This document shows positions 13,555 to 23,752 of a DNA stretch of 64,000 nucleotides, one piece after another. The stretch is from Ralstonia wenshanensis (GTDB taxonomy: Bacteria; Pseudomonadota; Gammaproteobacteria; Burkholderiales; Burkholderiaceae), in contig NZ_CP076412.1 of assembly GCF_021173085.1 (NCBI RefSeq), positions 806,001 through 870,000 of the forward strand. The letters run 5' to 3'. The position numbers and the translations under genes were made by a program. A model generated the notes under the pieces. That model did not search any database and was not told the DNA's origin. It worked only from the letters and a program-made list of their open reading frames with translations. Within the stretch, counting starts at the first letter, position 1. Each line of letters opens with the position of its first letter.

Positions 13555-15392
13555 CCGCACCTGCCCCCCGGTTTGCGCACGACATGCCGTTCGGCGCCAC
13601 TGTCCTGGCGGATGGCAACACCCGCTTCCGGCTGTGGGCACCGGACGCGACCGCAGCGTGGGTCGAGATCGACGACGCGCGGGGCGACGTGGCCATCCGC
13701 ATGGATGCCGAGCCCGATGGTTGGTACGCAGCGGTCACCCCCGTGAGTGCCGGCACGTGCTATCGGTACCGCATCACCAACCGGGACGGCGTGACGCTGT
13801 CCGTGCCCGACCCGGCCGCTCGCGCACAGTGGCAGGACATCCCCGGCCCAAGCCTCGTCGTCGATCCGCAGCGCTACCGCTGGCAGCACGCTGGCTGGCA
13901 GGGCCGGCCCTGGCACGAGACCGTGCTGTACGAACTGCACGTCGGCACGCTAGGCGGCTTCAAGGGGGTGCGCGGGCGGCTGCCGGAACTGGCACGCCTT
14001 GGCATCACGGCCATCGAGCTGATGCCGGTGGCGGAGTTTCCGGGCGCGCGCAACTGGGGCTATGACGGCGTACTGCCCTTTGCGCCCGACGCCAGCTACG
14101 GCACGCCGGACGACCTCAAGGCCTTGATCGACACCGCGCACGGGCTGGGCATGATGGTGTTTCTCGATGTGGTCTACAACCACTTCGGGCCCGACGGCAA
14201 CTACCTGCACCACTACGCGCGCAGCTTCTTCCGCGACGATGTGCATACGCCCTGGGGCGCTGCGATCGATTTCCGCATGCCGCAGGTGCGCGAGTTCTTC
14301 ATCCAGAACGCGTTGATGTGGCTGATGGAATATCGCTTTGACGGCCTGCGGCTCGACGCCGTGCACGCCATCACCGAGCGCGACTGGCTGGGTGAACTCG
14401 CGGCGCGCGTGAGGCTGTCGGTGGAGCCCGGCCGGCATGTGCATCTGGTGCTGGAGAACGAGCACAACGCCGCGTCGCTGCTGCGCGATGGCGATACCCA
14501 TGGCGACTTCGACGCGCAGTGGAACGACGACGGCCACAACGTGCTTCACGTGCTGCTGACCGGCGAGCGCGAGGCCTACTACGCCGCCTATGCCGAGGCG
14601 CCCGCGCAACGCCTGGCGCGCGTGCTGCAAGACGGCTTCTGCTACCAGGGTGAGCCATCACCCATCCATGAAAACGCACCACGTGGCGAACCGAGCGCAC
14701 ATCTGCCGCCCACCGCGTTCGTGCTGTTCCTGCAGAACCACGACCAGATCGGCAACCGCGCCTTTGGTGAACGGCTGACGCAGCTCGCCCACCCCGATGC
14801 ATTGCACGCCGCGCAGGTGCTATTGCTGCTGAGCCCACAGATTCCGATGCTGTTCATGGGTGAAGAATGGGGCAGCACGTGCCCGTTCCTGTACTTCACC
14901 AGCCACCACGGCATGCTGGCCGAAGCCGTGCGGGAAGGCCGGCGCCGCGAGTTTGCAAAGTTCGAGGCGTTCGCCGATCCGCACCAGCGCGAACGCATTC
15001 CCGACCCGAACGACGAGCGCACCTACCTCACCTCCTGCCCCGGCGAGGCGAACCTCGCCGACCCGGGACAGCTCAACACACTGAACCGCACGCACCGGCT
15101 GCTGGCACTGCGCCATGCGGAAATCATCCCGCGCCTGCCCCGTGCGCGCGCGCTCGATGCGGTGGCACTGGGCCATGCCGGCGCGCTTGCCCGCTGGCGC
15201 ATGGGCGACGGCAGCGTGCTCACGCTGATGGTGAATCTGTCGGATCAACCCGTGGCGGTGCCTACGGTGCTGGCGGGCAGCCCTGCCGATCTGCTGCACG
15301 AATCGCGCGAGGGCGCGGCCGCAGCGCTCATCGCGCATCGTCTGCCGGAGCGTGCGTGCGTGGCATTGCTGCACACCCCATCGCCCACCTGA
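13551..15392 (+). CDS. treZ: Malto-oligosyltrehalose trehalohydrolase TreZ
   Basis: Releases trehalose from maltooligosyl trehalose made by TreY. 613 residues, typical length. N-terminal CBM48-like module (FGATVLADGNTRFRLWAPDA), then ETVLYELHVGTLGGFKGVRG, VVYNHFGPDGNYLH, nucleophile D269 in FDGLRLDAVHAI, acid E302 in LVLENEHNA, and QNHDQIGNRAFGERL. ATG 13551 overlaps the glgX stop by 4 bp. The partner treY is two genes downstream with malQ between them, an arrangement in which MalQ can regenerate longer maltodextrins for TreY. Confidence 0.95.
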   Translation: MTAPAPRFAHDMPFGATVLADGNTRFRLWAPDATAAWVEIDDARGDVAIRMDAEPDGWYAAVTPVSAGTCYRYRITNRDGVTLSVPDPAARAQWQDIPGPSLVVDPQRYRWQHAGWQGRPWHETVLYELHVGTLGGFKGVRGRLPELARLGITAIELMPVAEFPGARNWGYDGVLPFAPDASYGTPDDLKALIDTAHGLGMMVFLDVVYNHFGPDGNYLHHYARSFFRDDVHTPWGAAIDFRMPQVREFFIQNALMWLMEYRFDGLRLDAVHAITERDWLGELAARVRLSVEPGRHVHLVLENEHNAASLLRDGDTHGDFDAQWNDDGHNVLHVLLTGEREAYYAAYAEAPAQRLARVLQDGFCYQGEPSPIHENAPRGEPSAHLPPTAFVLFLQNHDQIGNRAFGERLTQLAHPDALHAAQVLLLLSPQIPMLFMGEEWGSTCPFLYFTSHHGMLAEAVREGRRREFAKFEAFADPHQRERIPDPNDERTYLTSCPGEANLADPGQLNTLNRTHRLLALRHAEIIPRLPRARALDAVALGHAGALARWRMGDGSVLTLMVNLSDQPVAVPTVLAGSPADLLHESREGAAAALIAHRLPERACVALLHTPSPT

Positions 15393-15422
15393 CGTCTGAC
15401 AACACCAACGGGCCAACGCATC

Positions 15423-17705
15423 ATGGACCGCACGACCCCCTCCTCAGGCACGCAGCGCACGCCGCTCCAGCAACTGGCCACGGATGCTGGGCTACTGGTC
15501 GACTGGGAAGACGCTGCCAGCCGCCCCATGCGCGTAGCCGACGAAGTGCTGCGCGCGGTGCTCTTTACGCTGGGGCTGCCGGCCGGCACGCCGGCCCAGG
15601 TATCGGAAAGCCAGGCCCGCCTGCGCGCAGAAGCCGAAGCGGTGGCCATACCGCCGCTTGTAACCGGCGTGGTCGGACAGCCGATCGTGCTGCAGACCTC
15701 GGCGCCGCAAGCCGCGTTGCTGGGCGGCCAAATCTATCGTGTCGACTTTGAATCCGACGGCAGCACGGAGGGCAAGATCAGCGTCAGCGCAAGCGAGCAC
15801 CATGCAACGCTGCGCCTGGCGCCGGTGCAGGCCGCGGGCTACCACCGCCTGACCATCGACGCGGGGCCGGGCACCGTGATCGAAGCCACGCTCGCCATTG
15901 CGCCTGCGCGTTGCTATGGCGTGGCCGACGCGCTGCGCCAGCACGATCGCCCGGCCGACACCCGCCTGTGGGGCGCCTCCGCACAGCTCTACGGCTTGCG
16001 ATGCGATACCGCACGCGCCGCCAGCAGCGCGGGCCTTGGCGACTACACCGCTGCGGGCACGCTGGCGCGGCATCTCGCGCAGCGCGGTGCGGATGCATTG
16101 GCGCTCAGCCCCGTGCATGCCATGTTCACGGCCGACGCGCGTCGCTATTCACCGTACTCGCCATCGAGCCGCCTGTTCCTGAACGCGTGGATGATCGACC
16201 CGGCCGCGCTCTTTGGGGACGAAGCCGTGCGGCAGGCCGTGGTCGACTGCAACCTCGTCGCCGACTACGCTCGCCTGGAAGCCGCACAGCTCATCGACTG
16301 GCCGGCCAGCGGCAACGCCCGCATGACGGTGCTGCGCGCGCTGCATCGCCGCTTGCTGCAGGCGCCGCTTGGAGACACCGTCGCCCAGATGCTGCTGGAC
16401 GATTTTCGCGCGTACTGCATTGATGGCGGCACGAGCCTGCGCGATCACGCGCACTTTGAGGCACTGAATGCGCACCTTGGGCCCGCGCATTGGAAGCAGT
16501 GGCCCGAGCAGTATCAACATCCGAGCTATCTTGGCGTGCAGGCCTTCGCACGCGAGCATGAAGATGCAGTGAATTTCCACCTCTTCCTGCAATGGGCTGC
16601 GGCACGCCAGTGGGCCCTTGCGCAACGCACCGCGCAGAACGCCGGCATGGCCATCGGCCTCATCGCCGACCTCGCTGTGGGCACCGACAGCGCGGGCAGC
16701 CATGCATGGGCCCGGCAGCGCGACTTGCTGATCGGCGTGACGGTGGGGGCGCCACCCGATGTGTTCAACGCGCAGGGCCAAGGCTGGGGGCTGACGACAT
16801 TCAGCCCGCGCGCCATGCGCACGCAAGGCTTCTCGGCGTTTATCGAGATGCTACGCGCAGTGATGGCCGTGCCCGGCGGCGTGCGCATCGACCACGTGCT
16901 CGGGCTGATGCGGCTGTGGGTGATTCCCGATGGCGCACGTCCGCTCGACGGCGTGTACCTGCGCTACCCGATGCAGGATCTGCTGCGGCTGGTGGCGCTG
17001 GAATCGTGGCGCAACCGCTGCATCGTCATTGGGGAAGACCTCGGCACCGTACCGCCTGGCCTGCGCGACAAGCTTGCCGACGAGGGCCTGCTTGGCATGC
17101 GCATCCTCTGGTTCGAGCGCGAATACACGCGCGACGATGCCCCCTTCAAGGCGCCGCGCACATGGGCCCCGGCGTCTGTGGCGATGACGAGCACGCACGA
17201 TCTGCCCACGCTCGTCGGCTGGTGGATCGGCAACGATCTGCGCTGGCAAGCCCAGCTCGGCCTGCTGCCCGCCGGCATGACCGAGGGCGAAGCGCACACA
17301 CGCCGCATGGACGATCGCGCCGCGCTGGTGGCGGCCTTTGCAGAGCACAACCGGCTGGTGCTGGCCGATGGCGGTGTGCCGATGATCGGCGTGGCGCCGC
17401 TGCAGGCTGCGTTGGAACAGGCGCGCGCGGCCACTGCAGCACAAGCCGAAGTCATCCTGCAAGCCAGCGCGCAGGACTTTGCCACGGCGGCCACCGTTTT
17501 CACGGGCGCTGCCAACACGCCGCTTGCGCTGGTGCCGCTGGAAGACCTGCTGGGCCTTGTCGAACAGCCGAACCTGCCAAGCACGATCGACACCCACCCG
17601 AACTGGCGGCGTCGCCTGCCTGGGCCGTCCGGCACGCTGCTTGACACGCCCACGATGCAAGCGCGCCTGTCCGCGCTGGCCAACGCGCGCAACAGCACGT
17701 CATGA
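15423..17705 (+). CDS. malQ: 4-alpha-glucanotransferase (amylomaltase) MalQ
   Basis: GH77 disproportionating enzyme acting on maltodextrins in the cytoplasm. 760 residues, the long proteobacterial form with an N-terminal beta-rich extension (~1-180). Motifs: SPYSPSSRLFLNAWMIDP, GLIADLAVGTDSAGSHAW, nucleophile D490 in VRIDHVLGLMRLWVIP, acid E538 in VIGEDLGTVPPGLR, and STHDLPTLVGWW. It starts 30 bp after treZ and overlaps treY by 4 bp. Its job here is probably to recycle short chains left by GlgX/TreZ into substrates for TreY or GlgE. Confidence 0.95.
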   Translation: MDRTTPSSGTQRTPLQQLATDAGLLVDWEDAASRPMRVADEVLRAVLFTLGLPAGTPAQVSESQARLRAEAEAVAIPPLVTGVVGQPIVLQTSAPQAALLGGQIYRVDFESDGSTEGKISVSASEHHATLRLAPVQAAGYHRLTIDAGPGTVIEATLAIAPARCYGVADALRQHDRPADTRLWGASAQLYGLRCDTARAASSAGLGDYTAAGTLARHLAQRGADALALSPVHAMFTADARRYSPYSPSSRLFLNAWMIDPAALFGDEAVRQAVVDCNLVADYARLEAAQLIDWPASGNARMTVLRALHRRLLQAPLGDTVAQMLLDDFRAYCIDGGTSLRDHAHFEALNAHLGPAHWKQWPEQYQHPSYLGVQAFAREHEDAVNFHLFLQWAAARQWALAQRTAQNAGMAIGLIADLAVGTDSAGSHAWARQRDLLIGVTVGAPPDVFNAQGQGWGLTTFSPRAMRTQGFSAFIEMLRAVMAVPGGVRIDHVLGLMRLWVIPDGARPLDGVYLRYPMQDLLRLVALESWRNRCIVIGEDLGTVPPGLRDKLADEGLLGMRILWFEREYTRDDAPFKAPRTWAPASVAMTSTHDLPTLVGWWIGNDLRWQAQLGLLPAGMTEGEAHTRRMDDRAALVAAFAEHNRLVLADGGVPMIGVAPLQAALEQARAATAAQAEVILQASAQDFATAATVFTGAANTPLALVPLEDLLGLVEQPNLPSTIDTHPNWRRRLPGPSGTLLDTPTMQARLSALANARNSTS

Positions 17706-20524
17706 GCGAACAGACCCCCCTCCTCGCCCCCGTCACCCTCCAACGTGTGCCCCGCGCTACGGTGCGGCTGCAATTGCACCGCGACTTCACGTTCGACCAT
17801 GCGCGCGCGTTAGTGGATGACTTCGCCGCGCTCGGCATCTCGCATCTCTACACGTCGCCCATCACCACGGCGCAGCCAGGCTCCACACATGGCTATGACG
17901 TAGTCGACCCTACACACGTGAACCCCGAGCTGGGGGGTGAACGCGCGCTAGAACAGTTGGTGGATGCGCTGCATGCGCGTGGCATGGGCCTCATCGTCGA
18001 TATCGTGCCGAACCACATGGGCGTGGGCGGCGCACACAACGCGTGGTGGCTGGACGTGCTCGAATCCGGGCCCGACAGCGCCTACGCCAACTTCTTCGAT
18101 ATCGACTGGCAGCCGCCCAACCCCGCGCTGCGCAACAAGGTGCTCGCGCCTTTCCTGGGCGAGAACTACGCCGACGCACTGGCCGGCGGCCGACTGCAAC
18201 TCGCCTACGACGACACAGCCGCCCGGCTGGCCATTGCGTACTACGACCACCGGTTCCCGATTGCGCTGGCCGACTACGCCACGCTGCTTCGTGCCGGCAA
18301 CGCCGACACCGCCACACACGCGGTGGCCGACCGCTTTGCCGCGCTCGGCACGATCCGCTCACTGCGCACGCGCCGCGAGCGTGCCGATGAAGCACGCGAC
18401 GCGCTGCGCAACCTCGCCAGTACGGAAGCCGGCGCTGCACACATTGCCGGGGCCCTGCGCACGATCAACGCGCAACCCGATCAACTTGAAGCCCTGATGG
18501 CGCGCCAGCATTGGCGCCTTGCCCACTGGCGCACCGCTAACGACGAGATCAACTGGCGCCGCTTCTTCGACATCGGCTCGCTGGCCGGCCTGCGCATGGA
18601 GCGCACCGAGGTGTTTGAAGCGACGCACGCGCTGCTGTTCCGGCTTTATCGCCTGGGCTGGATTGACGGCGTGCGCATCGACCACGTCGATGGCTTGGCC
18701 GACCCAGCCGCGTACTGCCGCCAGCTACGCCGCCGCCTGCAAGCCGAACACGCGGCACGCCCTGCTGACCGGCTCACGAGTCGCCCGTGGATCGTCGTCG
18801 AAAAGATCCTCGCCCCCGATGAAGCCATGCGCACCGACTGGGGCGTCGACGGCACCAGCGGCTACGACTTCATGAATCAGGTGGGCGCGCTGTTGCACGA
18901 TGCGCGCGGCGAGCCCCCTCTCACCCAGGGCTGGCTTGAGTGGATTGGTGCACCGGTGGCTGAAGCGCCTTTCTCGGCCACGGCTGTACCCGCACGTCGC
19001 CAGATCCTGCATGCGCACTTTGCGGCAGAACTCGATGCAGCCACGTCAGCACTGCACGCGGTGGCACAGCAGAACCGCAGCAGCCACGACATGACGTGGC
19101 ACGCCATCCGTCGTGCGCTTGCTGAGGTGATCGTCCACTTTCCCGTGTATCGCACCTATGCGAATGCGCAACAGCGGGATGCGCAGGATTCGGCCATCGT
19201 GCAAACCGCCATGTCGGGGGCGGCAACCTGCCTGCGGCGCGTTGATCAACCGGTGCTCGGCTGGCTCGATGCCTGGCTGGGCAGGCAACCTGCCGGGCAG
19301 GACAAGCTGCGCCAACTCGCATTGCGGCGGTGCCAGCAGTTGTCGTCGCCGGTGGCGGCCAAGGCGGTGGAAGACACGGCGTGCTACCGCTACGGGCGGC
19401 TGCTGTCGCGCAATGAAGTCGGCGCGGATCCGGGTCAGTTTTCCATGAGCGCCAACGCGTTCCATCACGCCATGCAAGCGCGCGCTCTCTCGTGGCCGCA
19501 CGCCATGCTGACCACCGCCACGCACGACCACAAGCGCGGCGAAGACGTGCGCGCCCGGTTGGCCGTGCTGTCGGAACGTCCCACGCAGTGGCTGGCCGCC
19601 GCACACCAATGGCGCACAGAGCACGCTGCATGGGTGCGCCAACTGCCGACCGGCCCAGCCCCCTCACCCGCCGCTCAGTGGATGCTGTATCAGACGCTGG
19701 TGGGGATCTGGCCTGCGGATCTGGACTGGCATGACGCCGATGCCGTGCGCGAGCTGGCCGAGCGCGTCGCGCAGTGGCAGGAAAAGGCGCAGCGCGAAGC
19801 CAAGCTGCGCACCGACTGGTTCGCGCCCGATGCGGACTACGAAACCGCCAGCCGCGATTTCGTCTTGACGCTGCTGACGGGCGAGGCCGCCCCGACCTTC
19901 CTGCCTTCGCTCTCGGCCTTCGTGCAAAGCGTGGCCCCGGCCGCGGCCATCAACAGCCTCGTCCAGACCTTGCTGCGCACCACGTTGCCCGGCGTGCCCG
20001 ACCTGTATCAGGGCGCTGATTTCTGGGACACCAGCCTCGTTGATCCCGACAACCGCCGGCCCGTCGACTACGCCGCGCGGCATCGCGCATTGCGGGCATT
20101 GCACGTGCATGCCGGACACAGCCTCGCATCGCTGCTCACGCATTGGACCGATGGCCGCATCAAGCAAGCCGTGCTGGCACGTGCTCTGGCCCTGCGTGCC
20201 GCGCTGCCAGCGGTGTTCGAATCCGGCGACTACCAACCGCTGGCCGTAACCGGCAGCGGCGCACACCACGTGCTGGCGTTTGCGCGTGTGCATGGCGCCC
20301 AGGCGGTCGTCGCGATCGTGCCGCTGCATGCCTCCGCCTTGCTGGGCCATACCGCCGCACCAACCTTTGCGGACGGCGCGTGGCGGGACACCACGGTCTG
20401 CCTGCCGCCGGCGCTCTCCCACACCGCGCTGCACAGCGCATTCGACGGTCAAACGCTGCACAGCCCGCGGCTGGCGCTGGGCCAAGTGCTGGCGCACCTG
20501 CCGGTCGCTCTGCTGCACACCTGA
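17702..20524 (+). CDS. treY: Maltooligosyl trehalose synthase TreY
   Basis: Converts the reducing-end alpha-1,4 bond of maltodextrins to the alpha,alpha-1,1 bond of trehalose (GH13_26). 940 residues. Motifs: VRLQLHRDFTFDHA, LGISHLYTSPITTAQPGSTHGYDVVDP, IVDIVPNHMGVGG, nucleophile D327 in GVRIDHVDGLADP, acid E367 in IVVEKILAPDE, TATHDHKRGEDVRARL, and a C-terminal LPGVPDLYQGADFWDTSLVDPDNRRPVDY. ATG 17702 overlaps the malQ stop (ATGA). It is the last gene of the glucan/trehalose run; the next + strand gene begins 133 bp later with its own Shine-Dalgarno sequence. Confidence 0.96.
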   Translation: MSEQTPLLAPVTLQRVPRATVRLQLHRDFTFDHARALVDDFAALGISHLYTSPITTAQPGSTHGYDVVDPTHVNPELGGERALEQLVDALHARGMGLIVDIVPNHMGVGGAHNAWWLDVLESGPDSAYANFFDIDWQPPNPALRNKVLAPFLGENYADALAGGRLQLAYDDTAARLAIAYYDHRFPIALADYATLLRAGNADTATHAVADRFAALGTIRSLRTRRERADEARDALRNLASTEAGAAHIAGALRTINAQPDQLEALMARQHWRLAHWRTANDEINWRRFFDIGSLAGLRMERTEVFEATHALLFRLYRLGWIDGVRIDHVDGLADPAAYCRQLRRRLQAEHAARPADRLTSRPWIVVEKILAPDEAMRTDWGVDGTSGYDFMNQVGALLHDARGEPPLTQGWLEWIGAPVAEAPFSATAVPARRQILHAHFAAELDAATSALHAVAQQNRSSHDMTWHAIRRALAEVIVHFPVYRTYANAQQRDAQDSAIVQTAMSGAATCLRRVDQPVLGWLDAWLGRQPAGQDKLRQLALRRCQQLSSPVAAKAVEDTACYRYGRLLSRNEVGADPGQFSMSANAFHHAMQARALSWPHAMLTTATHDHKRGEDVRARLAVLSERPTQWLAAAHQWRTEHAAWVRQLPTGPAPSPAAQWMLYQTLVGIWPADLDWHDADAVRELAERVAQWQEKAQREAKLRTDWFAPDADYETASRDFVLTLLTGEAAPTFLPSLSAFVQSVAPAAAINSLVQTLLRTTLPGVPDLYQGADFWDTSLVDPDNRRPVDYAARHRALRALHVHAGHSLASLLTHWTDGRIKQAVLARALALRAALPAVFESGDYQPLAVTGSGAHHVLAFARVHGAQAVVAIVPLHASALLGHTAAPTFADGAWRDTTVCLPPALSHTALHSAFDGQTLHSPRLALGQVLAHLPVALLHT

Positions 20525-20588
20525 CCGCCGTTTCACCTCCGCTCGGGTTAACACCGACTGCACCGTCTCCTGCTGCGCCCTAGAATTC

Positions 20589-20612
20589 CTCTATTCATAT
20601 AGATGACTAGAG
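20589..20612. promoter_or_regulatory. Candidate operator palindrome upstream of MFS gene
   Basis: An imperfect inverted repeat with outer arms CTCTA/TAGAG and inner arms TCAT/ATGA around ATAG lies 46 bp before the MFS start codon, in an AT-rich patch between treY and the transporter. GntR-family sites have this general form. No regulator gene is adjacent, so the assignment is tentative. Confidence 0.25.
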
Positions 20613-20657
20613 TAATGCGTGATGAACGCGACGCTCACGTCACCCGGAGGAGACCGC

Positions 20658-21905
20658 ATGTTCGGCTGGTTCAAAGAGATTTCGAAAGGGGAAAAGCGCA
20701 CGTTCTGGGCCTGCTTTGGCGGCTGGGCGCTCGACGCGCTGGACGTGCAGATGTTCAGCCTCGTCATCCCGACCATCATCGCGGCCTGGCACATCGGCAA
20801 GACTGAGGCCGGGCTGGTGTCGGGCGTCACGCTGGTGGCGTCCGCGCTGGGCGGCTGGATTGCCGGGGCGTTGACCGACCGCTTCGGCCGTGTGCGCACG
20901 CTGCAGATCACGGTGCTGTGGTTTTCGCTGGCCACATTCGCCTCGGCCTTCGCGCAGAACTTCGAGCAGTTCCTGGTGCTGAAGGCCATTCAAGGCTTCG
21001 GCTTTGGCGGCGAATGGGCGGCGGGCGCCGTGCTGATGGCCGAGAGCATTCGCGCCAGCCACCGCGGCAAAGCCATGGGTACTGTGCAGAGCGCCTGGGC
21101 CGTGGGCTGGGGCGCGGCGGTGCTGCTGTATGCGCTCACCTATTCCTTCATCGAGCCGGACCTCGCCTGGCGCGTCATGTTTGCCGCCGGGTTGCTGCCG
21201 GCGCTGCTCATCATCTACATCCGCCGTGGCGTGAAGGAACCCGTGCCGGCCGCCAAGCCGGATGCGAACGCCAATGCGATGCCGATCTCGCGCTTTCCGC
21301 TGCTCGACATCTTCCGCCCGCAGGTGCTGCGCATGACGCTGATCGGCGGCCTGCTGGGCGTGGGCGCACACGGCGGCTACTACGCGCTGATGACGTGGCT
21401 GCCGACGTATCTCAAGACGGAGCGCCACCTGTCGGTGCTGGGCACGGGCGGCTACCTGGCCGTGATCATCTTCGCCTTCTGGTGCGGCTGCGTGGCCAGC
21501 GCGTGGCTGCTGGATGTGCTCGGCCGCCGCGGCAACATCCTGCTGTTCTCGTGCTGCTGTGTGGTAACGGTGCTGGTGTATCTGCTGGTGCCGCTGTCGG
21601 ATGGCGCGATGCTGGTGCTGGGCTTTCCGCTGGGCTTCTTTGCGGCGGGCATTCCAGCCAGCATGGGCGCGCTGTTCAACGAGCTGTATCCGCAGGGCGT
21701 GCGCGGTACGGGCGTGGGCTTTTGCTACAACTTCGGCCGCGTGGTGTCTGCCGCCTTCCCGGTGCTGGTCGGCAAGATGAGTGCATCGATGTCGCTGGGC
21801 ACGGCCATCGGCATCGACGCGGCCATCGCCTATTCGATCGTCGCGGTGGCGGTGCTGATGCTGCCCGAGACGAAGGGCCGCGATCTCGCTGCCGTTACGG
21901 TCTGA
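20658..21905 (+). CDS. MFS transporter (sugar/organic-acid:H+ symporter-like)
   Basis: 12-TM major facilitator of 415 residues in the inner membrane. The start at 20658 (MFGWFKEISKGEKRTF) has GGAGGAG at 20646-20652; a GTG/ATG 36-39 bp upstream is less likely. Signature motifs: ALDVQMFSLVIPTI in TM1, loop 2-3 motif GALTDRFGRVRTLQ, and GFGFGGEWAAGAVLMAE in TM4-5, a pattern typical of the sialate/aromatic-acid/lactate-type symporters. The substrate cannot be read from sequence. It is followed 55 bp later by a TIM-barrel amidohydrolase, so the pair may take up and open a lactone or other cyclic carboxylate. Confidence 0.85.
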   Translation: MFGWFKEISKGEKRTFWACFGGWALDALDVQMFSLVIPTIIAAWHIGKTEAGLVSGVTLVASALGGWIAGALTDRFGRVRTLQITVLWFSLATFASAFAQNFEQFLVLKAIQGFGFGGEWAAGAVLMAESIRASHRGKAMGTVQSAWAVGWGAAVLLYALTYSFIEPDLAWRVMFAAGLLPALLIIYIRRGVKEPVPAAKPDANANAMPISRFPLLDIFRPQVLRMTLIGGLLGVGAHGGYYALMTWLPTYLKTERHLSVLGTGGYLAVIIFAFWCGCVASAWLLDVLGRRGNILLFSCCCVVTVLVYLLVPLSDGAMLVLGFPLGFFAAGIPASMGALFNELYPQGVRGTGVGFCYNFGRVVSAAFPVLVGKMSASMSLGTAIGIDAAIAYSIVAVAVLMLPETKGRDLAAVTV

Positions 21906-21960
21906 ATACCCATCACAAAACCATGACGACGCACTCGATCCGTCGCCGCCAGGAGACCCC

Positions 21961-22881
21961 ATGCCCACTCGCCGCGCCTTCAACACTGGGTTGCTTGCCA
22001 TGCTAGGTTCCACCGCCCTTGCCGGCTGCGCCGTCACCGGCAACAGCGACATCTCGCGCGGAGGCCCCGCTCGCATCACCGCCATCGACACGCACGCGCA
22101 TGTGTTCGAACGCGGGCTGCCGCTGGCCGGTGCGCGCCGCTATGCGCCCACCTATGACGCGCCGCTGTCGGCCTACCTCGCGCAGCTCGACGCGCATGGC
22201 GTGTCGCACGGCGTGCTGATCCAGCCGAGCTTTCTGGGCGTCGACAACAGCTACCTGCTGGCCGCGCTCAAGCAAGCGCCGCAGCGCCTGCGCGGTGTGG
22301 CCGTGATCGACCCGGCCGCGCCCGAGACCTTGCTCACGCAGATGAACGCCGAGGGCATCGTCGGCATTCGCCTGAACCTGATCGGTGCGGCAGACCCGCA
22401 ATTGAAATCGCCCGTGTGGCAAGCCGCGCTGGCACGCCTGCATGCGCTCGGCTGGCATGTGGAATTGCATGTCGAGGCACGCCGCCTGCCCGCGCTGCTG
22501 CAGCCGCTGCTGGATGCGCAGGTGAACGTGGTGGTTGATCACTTCGGCCGCCCCGATCCGGCGCTCGGTGTGGACGACCCCGGCTTTGCCGCATTGCTCG
22601 CCGCTGGCCGCTCGCGCCGCGTGTGGGTGAAGATTTCCGGCGCTTACCGGAACGGCGCCAACGGCCGCGGCGAAGCCATCGCCCAGGCCGCCATGCCGCG
22701 CCTGAAGGATGCACTCGGCCTGGACCGCCTCGTCTGGGGCAGCGACTGGCCGCACACGCAGTTCGAATCGCAAATCAACTACGACAAGATGTGGGCCTTC
22801 GCCGGTGTACTGCTGCCCAACGCAGCAGACCGCAAGCAGGTGCTGATCGACACGCCCGCGCAGTTGTTCCGCTTCGTCTGA
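21961..22881 (+). CDS. Amidohydrolase-2 family lactonase-like protein, predicted lipoprotein
   Basis: 306-residue TIM-barrel metal-dependent hydrolase of the COG3618 / LigI-like group. Metal-site motifs: DTHAHVF near residue 43, ELHVEA and VVDHFGRPD in the middle, and LVWGSDWPHTQFE near the C terminus. The N terminus combines a twin-Arg-like TRRAF with a hydrophobic stretch and lipobox LAGC, so it is probably exported and lipid-anchored, which is unusual for this mostly cytoplasmic family. AGGAG precedes ATG 21961. Likely co-transcribed with the MFS gene. Substrate unknown. Confidence 0.85.
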   Translation: MPTRRAFNTGLLAMLGSTALAGCAVTGNSDISRGGPARITAIDTHAHVFERGLPLAGARRYAPTYDAPLSAYLAQLDAHGVSHGVLIQPSFLGVDNSYLLAALKQAPQRLRGVAVIDPAAPETLLTQMNAEGIVGIRLNLIGAADPQLKSPVWQAALARLHALGWHVELHVEARRLPALLQPLLDAQVNVVVDHFGRPDPALGVDDPGFAALLAAGRSRRVWVKISGAYRNGANGRGEAIAQAAMPRLKDALGLDRLVWGSDWPHTQFESQINYDKMWAFAGVLLPNAADRKQVLIDTPAQLFRFV

Positions 22882-22999
22882 ACGCGCAACTGCTGCTGCC
22901 GCCCGCGCGATACCCCATTTCGCGAATCACGAATTTCGCCGCGCGGGCCGCGCTCCTACACTGGCCGCTCCTGATCCCAACAAGCCACAAGGAGCAGCC

Positions 23000-23752
23000 A
23001 TGCAGCAGCATCGACTCGTCGACCAGCAATTCGGCCAGGTCGCCCAGGCCTACCTGACCAGCGCAGTGCATGCGCAGGGCGCCGATCTGGACGCGCTGGC
23101 GGCGCTGGCGCAATCGGTGCCGCATGCCAAGGTGCTTGATCTTGGCTGCGGCGGCGGGCACGTGAGCTTTGCGATGGCGCCGCACGTGGCGGCCATGGTG
23201 GCGTATGACCTGTCAGAAGACATGCTCAGCGTGGTGGCCGCCGAAGCAGCGCGCCGCGGCCTTGCGCAATTGCACACGCAAGCCGGCCGCGCCGAGAGCC
23301 TGCCCTTTGACGATGCCGCGTTCGATATCGTTGCCACGCGTTTTTCCGCTCACCACTGGTACGACGTGCGCAAGGGCCTGGCTGAAGCGCGCCGCGTGCT
23401 CAAACCCGGCGGCAAGCTCGTCATCGTGGATATCGTCGCGCCGGAAGCACCGCTGCTCGACACGCTGCTGCAAACCGCCGAGGTGCTGCGCGACGCGTCG
23501 CACGTGCGCGACTACCGTGTGTCCGAATGGCAGGCCATGCTGGCCGAGGCCGGTTTCCAGCCGGGCACCCCGCGCACGTGGAAGCTGACGATGGCCTTCG
23601 ACAGCTGGATCGCCCGCATCCGCACCCCGCAGGTGCGCGCAGATGCCATCCGCGACCTGTTCGACCGCGCGGCCGATGAAGCACGCGCGTACTTTGCCGT
23701 GGCGCCCGACCATTCATTTGCCATCGACGCGATGCTGATCGAGGCCACCTGA
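23000..23752 (+). CDS. Class I SAM-dependent methyltransferase (UbiE/COQ5-like)
   Basis: 250 residues. SAM-binding motif I VLDLGCGGGHVSFAMA at ~residue 40, acidic motif II end VAYDLSEDML, motif III region LPFDDAAFDIVATRFSAHHW, and LKPGGKLVIVDIVAPE. AAGGAG lies at 22989-22994, 5 bp before ATG 23000. The acceptor is not predictable; the C-terminal part (SWIARIRTPQVRADAIRDLF) is characteristic of stand-alone YcgJ-like methyltransferases rather than true UbiE. Monocistronic by spacing. Confidence 0.88.
   Translation: MQQHRLVDQQFGQVAQAYLTSAVHAQGADLDALAALAQSVPHAKVLDLGCGGGHVSFAMAPHVAAMVAYDLSEDMLSVVAAEAARRGLAQLHTQAGRAESLPFDDAAFDIVATRFSAHHWYDVRKGLAEARRVLKPGGKLVIVDIVAPEAPLLDTLLQTAEVLRDASHVRDYRVSEWQAMLAEAGFQPGTPRTWKLTMAFDSWIARIRTPQVRADAIRDLFDRAADEARAYFAVAPDHSFAIDAMLIEAT

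Noticed and set aside
20640-22091. 483-codon frame antisense to the MFS gene
   Set aside because: Shadow frame; His/Arg/Gln-rich and lacks hydrophobic or domain features.
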